A DNA stretch of 64,000 nucleotides from Hirsutella rhossiliensis (lineage: Eukaryota > Ascomycota > Sordariomycetes > Hypocreales > Ophiocordycipitaceae): contig NW_025408667.1 of assembly GCF_020360975.1 (NCBI RefSeq), positions 8,618,001-8,682,000 on the forward strand, given 5' to 3'. The translations under genes were made by a program, and so were the position numbers. Positions 57,640 to 64,000 of the stretch are shown one piece after another (the first letter of the stretch is position 1; each line of letters begins with the position of its first letter). Below the pieces are notes generated by a model. It searched no databases. It saw nothing but the letters and a program-made list of their open reading frames with translations, and was not told the origin of the DNA.

Positions 57640-59090
57640 CTCGATTAGAGCGCGTAGCGCGAAGAGACGCTACCCGAATTTATATACCCCGATAGAGCGA
57701 GTTAATAAACCTAAAGCAGCGATATAATACCGGCCTAGGCGCCGAGCGACCCTATAGAAAAAGCAGTATATAACGAACTCGCGGGCTTTATCCTAAGCGT
57801 ATAGTTCGGTAAGGTATAGGTAGTAGTCGAACGGCTCTTTAAGGTAAAGAGCCGCGCTAGTAGCGCGTCGTCGGCGGTGCTCTACGCGGACGAGAGCTTT
57901 AAGACGATAATCTAGGATATAATGAAGGAGGTAGTTAAGGAAGAACTCCGCCTAGGCATCGCTTTAGGCCTAGGGGGCCCTAAGCGAACCTAGGCCGCGG
58001 TCGTAGCCGAGACTAAGGGACCGACTTAATATAAAGCTATAGTAAAATAGGTCCTACCGCGCTATAAACGCGAGATTATCGTAGTCCCTACTAGGGCACC
58101 GCCTAAAATCCTAAGCCGCGAACCGAAGGATATAGTAAAGGCGGTAAATACGGCCCTAAAAGCTACGAGCGCTATAGCGGCGAGGCGCCTTTAAAGTAGA
58201 GATATCGCGGTTATATTTAATACCGCGGCGAGAGCCTATTAAAGGGACTAAGGCTAGGTTAAGGCCGTATTTAGACCGGAGGCTATAATCTCCCGCCGCG
58301 CGTATACGGTAGTCGCAAAGAACGTCCCTTTAGGGGTAGCGACGGTAGATAGGGAGCGATTACTTTATAAGATTATAGAGGCGAATAAAGTTAAGGTCCT
58401 CTAGGCCTAGGCGCTACGCCCCCGATCTAAGATATCGACGGCGATAACTATACTTATTAAGGTTAGTAGCCTAGAAGAGGCTAATAGGCTTTGCGACCTA
58501 GGCCTAGTTATTAAAGTATAGATCTTCTAATATAAACCCTATAATAAGTTAGTCTAACTATAGAGGTACTATAACTACTATAGATATAGCTATATTACTA
58601 GGTAATATATATTAATATAACTTTACGGCCGATATAGGAGCACGGTATATAACGGAGGCGAGGATAAATATAGGGCTAAGAAGGGCGAAATCCCTTATAA
58701 CTATATCTTATACTAAGGGGACTACCTATTATAGACCCGAACCTACCCTATAGCGAATAAAGCCTAGGAAAAGGCGAGGGAAAACTACCCGCGTCGACCT
58801 TAATAGTTCGCGAATACCTAGACGTACGCCGAGCAATAGGTGCTCCCTACCGTCGAAACCTAGGGCGTTCCTAAATTAACCGTAGTCTAGAAGTAGGGAC
58901 TAGGTAGACCACGCTAGGATAAGAGGTCGAGCTCGAGATACCCGCCGGCTAGTAGGGCTAGGGAGGCCGAACTAAGTACGAACGATATTCGTAGGTATAG
59001 TAAATAGAGAAGCGCTAAGAGATAGAGCGCTTCCCTCCTTATATAGACGACCCCTTTTACCCTAACCCTACCTATATATAACTAAAAGTA
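57640..59090 (+). pseudogene. LINE J ORF1 (Gag-like, zinc knuckles)
   Basis: ORF1 would bind the LINE RNA. About 58040-58500 reads as the RRM-like ORF1 core: REIIVVPTRAPPKI, an AVNTALKAT segment, SRRAYTVVAKNVPL and EEANRLCDLGLV, the last a hallmark of fungal Tad1-like ORF1. A CCHC knuckle at 58567-58608 has exact C-x2-C-x4-H-x4-C spacing with Cys/His turned to Tyr. Two further Cys-rich knuckle-like clusters follow at about 58625-58760. A Pro/basic tail ends near 59090. Gln/Trp-type stops are scattered throughout. Confidence 0.78.
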
Positions 59091-59200
59091 CTATTTTAGA
59101 ATATATAGAAGAGATACAAGCTAGCTTAGTTAGCGCTTTACTACCGGGCTAGCTTTAACTTAATAGTACTATAGGAAGTAGAAGCTATACTAGGAGGCGG

Positions 59201-59213
59201 CCCCCCCCCCCCC
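59201..59213 (+). repeat. C13 homopolymer between the LINE ORFs
   Basis: A run of 13 C lies between ORF1 and ORF2. CpC is not a RIP target, so it survives. Its length may be a sequencing artefact or a translational slippage or reinitiation site. Confidence 0.6.
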
Positions 59214-59289
59214 TAGAGCGGCGCCCTATAGCTTAGTCTATAGGGAGGGGAGGTACGCGCTATATATATATAAAAGGCTCGGGCTAGGG

Positions 59290-61870
59290 ACTTAGTCGCC
59301 CTAGTCCGGATTAGACTAGAGCGAGGTGATTTTTAGGGATAGTACTAGACTATATGCGATTTACTTACTACCGGGGGCCGCGAGGGTAAGAGCGCTACGC
59401 GACCTAAGCGTAATCGAACTAGAGCACCCTATAGTAATAGTAGGGGACTTTAATATCTATTACCCGCTCTAGGACGGATATAATAGAACCTTAGATAGCA
59501 CGATATAACTTATATAGGAGGCGATAAGGCTATAACTTAAACTCGCTACCTTAAGAAGGGAGTATATAAGATTCTTTTATAGCTAAAGGGATAGTACTAT
59601 CGACCTAGCTTAGGCAACGCTAAAGACTAGAATATAGTATACCGGGCCCGACCTAAACCTAACTAGGTTAGACTATATCCCCTAAACTATTATACTATAG
59701 GTCGATACCTAGGCCTAGGCACCTAAACCGGCCCTAAGGTAGAAAGAAGCGGAAGTAAAGCTAGTCGAAGCTAAGACTATATCCTAGCTAGGACTATACT
59801 AGCTAATGCTCTAAACGCCTAAGGATATCGATAAAGACCTAGACTATATCTTCGCTACTCTAGAGTAGATCGCGATAGCTATAGTTCTACGCTAAGGGCG
59901 AGCATTACCTAGGGGCAACGTATAGTTTACCCTAGAGGTAAGGAGGGTAATAAGGGAGGCTAAGAGGGTAAAGAGGAAGTATAGGCGGGAAAGGAATAAG
60001 GTAAACTAAGAAGACCTATACGAGGCGTCTATAGCTTAAAAGCAGACCGTCCGCGAGGCGAGGAGGGCCTACTAGCGCGAGTTCCTAGAGGAATTTAGCG
60101 CCGATAATACTAAGCTCTAAAACGTAGAGAGGTAGGCAAGACTCCGTAGTAAGCTACTACCGGAACTAACCTATATCCTACCGCTAGTTAAGGAAGGCGA
60201 GGACTAATTAATAGAAACCTTTAAAGGGAAGGCCTAGCTACTAGCCGCTAAGTTCTTCCTACTAGAGGCCGGCACGACCTAAGGGCTACCCTAGCCTATA
60301 GCTAAGGCGACCCTTATAGTTAACTAATAGATCTAGCTAGCCGACGTTATAGGGGCGCTAGGTAAGATAGTAAGCTAGAAAGCGGCGGGTTTAAACGGCG
60401 TCCCCTTAAGGTTTATTAAGAAGTACGGCCTAGCCTTAGTCTAGCGACTAGCTATAATCTTTAACGCCTATACCTAACTCTTATATTTCCTAGGTCGGTT
60501 CTATAGCGCGAATATAGTAGTTATTTAAAAGCTAAGTAAGAGGCTAGACGCCTACTATATAGTAAGGGGTTAGAGACTAATCTCCCTCCTACCTATAGTA
60601 GGAAAATTACTCGAGTAGATACTAGCCTAAAGGATCGCGGGAGTAGCGGAGGCGAATAGTATCCTATTAAACGGATAAATAGGGAATAGGAGGGAACGCT
60701 CTATAAAGGCGGCGATCCTACTAGTAATAGAACTAGTACGCGCGACGTAGGCCTAAAGGGGCATCGTATTATTCTTATAGCTAGATATTAAGGGCGTATT
60801 CGACACGGTTAACTATAATAAGCTTATAAAGGAACTAGAGCTTAGGGGATACCCTAGGTAGCTTATAAGCTTAATACTAAGCTTCGTAAGCGATAGGAGA
60901 TTAACCTTTTACTTTAATAAGAGGACCTTAGAGCTAACTTAAGTGCCGATAGGAGTCCCTTAGGGCTCCCCCCTATCCCCGATCCTATTTCTATACTATA
61001 TAACCCCCCTATATAAAAGGCTTAGCACGATATATAGTATTTATACTATTAGCTTCGCCGATAATATAAATATAGTTAGTATTAGACCTAACGAGGCTAC
61101 TATAGTAGCACGCTTAAAGGAAGCTTAGAGGGTATACGCGGAATAGGCGACTAAGTTCGCGGTTACTTTTAAACTATCGAAGAGCGAATTACTATACTTT
61201 ATATAAAGGAGATAAGCGATAATAACGCCGGTCCGCCTTAGGGCTAACGTGGTAACCCCGGTCTAAGAGGCCCGCCTACTAAGGGTTTAGGTATACCGGA
61301 AACTATACTAGAAAGCGCACTTAAAATAACTCCGTGTAAAGTTAAAGCGCTAGACTATAGCCCTAACTAAGCTCGCGGCGTTTACGTAGGGCTATACCCT
61401 ACTACGCGCTAGGGAAGTCTATAGTAAGGTAATCCGGTCCTTAATCTCCTATACTATAGTTATATTCTATAAGATAACGCTTACGGGGGGGAAACTATAT
61501 AGAATCGCGCGGGACCTTACCTAGGACTAGTTAGCCTACCTCTAGGTAGTAATAGGTACCTACCGCGCGACCCTAGTCTACTAAGTTAAAGCGGAGGCAT
61601 AGGTGCCCTTAATTAACCTTTACTTAAACTAAAGAATAATAGATACCCTCCGAAGGCTAGAAGACTTAGGGCTCCTAGGCTAAATCTAACGCGCGTTTAA
61701 CGCGGTCGCGGGTATACTTAAAAGGAGGCGACGCTAGAGAGAGGGTAGACCCCCGGCGGTACTACCTCTAGGCAGACCCCTCCTCGCGGAGGAGATAAAG
61801 GGGGTCCGGAGCTAAATAGGAACGGATAATATAAGAATATACCCTTATATTCCTATTTTACTATTATAAA
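59290..61870 (+). pseudogene. LINE J ORF2 (endonuclease and reverse transcriptase)
   Basis: The frame opens with an endonuclease of the exonuclease-endonuclease-phosphatase fold: VVGDFNIYYPL near 59440 (H of the usual HH now Y) and STIDLA near 59598. The RT follows from about 60360: AAGLNGVPLRFIKKYG, ISLLPIVGKLLE near 60570, QLDIKGVFDTVNY near 60780, GVPxGSPLSPILF near 60950, and the active site at 61054-61065 reads FADN (FADD before TpG-to-TpA). A thumb-like region runs to about 61700. The enzyme would nick chromosomal DNA and copy the element RNA in place. The C-terminal Cys-His region is not seen here; a fragment of one occurs at 62530. Confidence 0.85.
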
Positions 61871-61877
61871 GAAATAA

Positions 61878-62525
61878 CAGGCATAGGGAGGCTTTATAGA
61901 ATAAGCTAGTAAAAAGGGGCTCTATAATACAGTCTAAGGGAATAACCCTTAAAAGACAAAGACCTCTACTAGATAACTATACCTTCCTCTAGGAAAAGCG
62001 GGTCAGGATAAGCCTATCCTTACAAACAAAAATATGCATAAAATGCATAAGTCAATTACGAGCAGAACGGATACCCTATTGCCTATTTTGGCCTAGCGGT
62101 TCCGAAGATATCCGCGATACGAGAATAGGTAGGGCATAGAACATTCTGGTTAAATCCACTACTCATGCCAGAACCCATAGTCTTACGTCAACCATCACGC
62201 CACAATCAGACCACCTACTAAGTTAGGAAGATATACTATAGATAGAGCTTTTTAAGCACTATAGAATGTGCTAGAAAGCTAACTAATTGGTCTACTAGTG
62301 GGCGAGCAATGGTCTATAAAAGACGAAGGATTTCCCTAGGAGTAGTAGAAAAAAGGAGCAAGTATATAAGCATCTTTTGCAACGCTATTCTTTTAATATA
62401 TTATTCAGCCCCTTATATGCTCGTTATAAATTCCAGACGAAATCCTACCCTATACTCCTTCGACCGATCTTTCCGCTTACGTCATCGATTACCCGATTCT
62501 GCGCTTATTGCTCATACCTTCTTAT
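61878..62525. other. Non-RIP island between LINE segments
   Basis: CpA and TpG return to normal levels here (for example cataaaatgcataag near 62038), while both flanks are depleted. I see no protein family, and the open frames at 62309-62577 do not look coding. It may be unique DNA between two LINE insertions, or a LINE 3' end not subject to RIP. Confidence 0.55.
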
Positions 62526-62529
62526 AGAT

Positions 62530-63110
62530 AACCTCCTAGATAAAGCTAAGTCGCTTAAAAGGCTAAATAAGGAATAGGCCGCCCGATAGAACGCTAGGGA
62601 AGACGCGATCTAATAATACTAAACTACCCTTTACCCTACCGACTTCCTACCTCGGTTTAATAAGGCAATAACGCTAGACCGTTATAAGGGCCTCCCTAAG
62701 TATATTAGTATAGTAATTACCTAGATATATATAGGAAAGATCGGGCTTAACGACTTCCTCTTTAACTAATAGGTCCTTAGCGTAGTTTCGCTAATATATA
62801 CCTATAGATAAAGACGGGATACTATCTACTATACGATAATCGACTATCTACTAACGGTAGAGGTAAGGGAGTCCCTCTTAATACGGGCCCGGGATATAGG
62901 TAACGTAAGAGTAGGCCTCTAAGAGAAAAGGACTATAGCGCCGCTAGCGTAATAGTTCCTTTACTTAAGTAGGCTCTACTAGTTCGACCTAGCTCGGAGG
63001 CTATATATAGATATACCGGATAATAGAACTAGGGTCGCGCTAAGGATAGAGCGGCCCTAACTAAGACTACCTTAGCTAACTACCTCCCTTACTAGGGCGA
63101 CCTAGAAAGG
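62530..63110 (+). pseudogene. LINE ORF2 C-terminal fragment (second copy)
   Basis: About 190 codons read as the C-terminal tail of a Tad1-like ORF2. A KAKSLKRLNKE-type lead-in is followed by GLPKYISIVIT, then the GKIGLNDFLF block and a Cys-His region (Cys/His now Tyr) near 62790-62870 that corresponds to the CCHC motif seen after RT in this LINE group. The stops are Gln/Trp-type. It is not known whether this is the displaced end of LINE J or of another copy. Sequence at 63110-63300 shows nothing recognisable. Confidence 0.65.
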
Positions 63111-63299
63111 GAGAGGACTTATAATTATAAGACTATAGCTTTAACTAAACTAAACCTAGACTAAGCGTAATCCTCGCTAATTAAACTATAGACCGAATAA
63201 AACTAATATAACTTAACTAAACCGACCTTAATAGCTATAGAATAAGACTTACTACTAAAAGACCGTAACCGAATAAGACCTAACCTAGAACTAAACTAA

Positions 63300-64000
63300 G
63301 ATAGAGCCGATAACTAGCCCCCCTTAAACTATAACCCTAGCCTAGCTTATCGGTAGTAACGTCTGCCTTATTATCGCGGTAAGAATAATAAGACCCCCTT
63401 AAGGTAGTACGTAGAGTATAGGAGGGAGTAACCTAAGGCTTACGAGGAGTATAGGGACTACTACCGCTATAAGAACCCTAACGATAACTAAATAGACCTA
63501 ACCCCGAACCTAAACTAGAGCTAGCTTAGACGGCTAGCTTACGAGATAAAGTAACGACCGGGGTCTATACTAAGGTAGGACCTATACTAGCGGCGGTATA
63601 GAGGCGTTCGCTACGGCCTATACTATAACTATAGATCTAATCGAGGTTAAGACTAGTAATAATCTTAGCTAGGACTAAACCGCGACGGCTATAAAGACGC
63701 TATTAGACGAAGTTAAGAGCGTTAGTAGGATCGGTAGGCGACGTAAGACAGGGACGCTTTAAGGCGGGCTCGGCGCTAGGAGAACTACCGGGCTACGGCT
63801 TAGCGTTAAAGGGAGACGCGGTTAGCTCCTAAGCCGGCTCCGTAACGGCTGCGGGTATAGATACCTTAGCCTTAGCCTTAGATAGGGCCTTAAACGCGGC
63901 TGCCGCCTTACCCTTACCTTTGCCCTTCCCTTTATTAATAGGGATTAGGGTCGGAATAGGCCTAGTAAGACTAGTAAGATTAAAGCCGCTATCCTCCGCG
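63300..64000 (-). pseudogene. Unidentified basic low-complexity ORF, runs off the window
   Basis: The minus strand from the window end gives about 230 codons with only Gln-type stops. It begins after an EDSGFNLTSLTRPIPTLIP stretch with a GKGKGKGKA run (about 63915-63930), Ala/Lys-rich repeats and a Pro/Ser-rich region, then Tyr/Ser-rich sequence. Many Tyr codons could be former Cys or His. It may be the N-terminal part of a Gag or ORF1 protein of another element that starts to the right. No family was recognised. Confidence 0.35.

Larger units (their letters stand above)
57490..61870 (+). mobile_element. Element J: LINE (non-LTR) retrotransposon, Tad1/I-like
   Basis: Two consecutive plus-strand ORFs encode an RNA-binding ORF1 protein with zinc knuckles and an ORF2 protein with endonuclease and reverse transcriptase. 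There are no LTRs. Base composition is more GC-rich than the gypsy elements but CpA and TpG are still almost absent, so it was GC-rich before RIP. The 5' end is near 57490; the 3' end is unclear because mutated sequence gives way to non-RIP DNA at about 61875. A cleavage-site target duplication was not found. Confidence 0.82.

Noticed and set aside
62309..62577. Two overlapping ORFs in the non-RIP island
   Set aside because: They run into the LINE fragment in one frame only by coincidence and show no family; the start region has no coding features.
1..64000. CRISPR arrays, telomeric repeats, rRNA or prokaryotic genes
   Set aside because: No regularly spaced repeats, no telomere-type hexamers in tandem, no rRNA-like sequence and no bacterial gene layout were seen; the content is fungal retroelements.

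Overview
The window looks like a gene-poor, repeat-packed chromosome segment of a filamentous ascomycete (Pezizomycotina). From about 1257 to the right end nearly every CpA and TpG has been lost and TpA is in large excess, while CpG, CpC and CpT remain common. That is the footprint of repeat-induced point mutation (RIP), not of simple CpG deamination. I found no intact host gene. Every recognisable coding region is a transposon relic whose stops sit mostly where Gln or Trp codons are expected, with Cys/His changed to Tyr and Asp to Asn.

Layout, left to right. 1-1256 is ordinary, non-mutated DNA without a supported gene. 1385-14372 is a Tc1/mariner transposase (minus strand) cut in two by element A, a chromodomain Ty3/gypsy element (2417-14142, 706-bp LTRs). 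A carries an extra ORF after pol, and that ORF is itself split by G, a small gag-only LTR element (10234-12105). 14765-29154 is gypsy element C (minus strand, 470-bp LTRs). It is invaded by a younger Ty1/copia element E (16854-22919) and by a solo LTR of the E family (26447-26903) that is nearly free of RIP. 29425-29911 is a palindrome of two inverted F-type LTRs with its own target duplication. 30556-38339 is gypsy element F (minus strand, 257-bp LTRs). 40762-48612 is gypsy element D (minus strand, 450-bp LTRs, sister of C), inserted in an unidentified minus-strand ORF. 50561-50934 is a 374-bp copia-type TRIM (H). 51947-about 53600 is a truncated relative of A (B). 53601-57470 is a truncated copia element I (minus strand). 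57490-61870 is a Tad1/I-like LINE (J). 61878-62525 is a small island without RIP. 62530-63110 is the 3' end of a second LINE ORF2. 63300-64000 holds an unidentified minus-strand ORF.

The insertions can be ordered by nesting and confirmed by target-site duplications: A (gctat, left copy mutated to actat), G (cttac), C (agcgg), E (atact), solo LTR (atatt), inverted LTR pair (aaata), F (tagtc), D (aggag), H (agtat). The most interesting feature is a shared architecture. C, D and F each carry an extra ORF on the strand opposite to gag-pol, between the chromodomain end of pol and the 3' LTR. In C and D that block differs while the flanks stay closely similar.

All protein assignments come from reading the frames by eye. 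Domain borders are approximate; LTR and target-duplication coordinates were read base by base.
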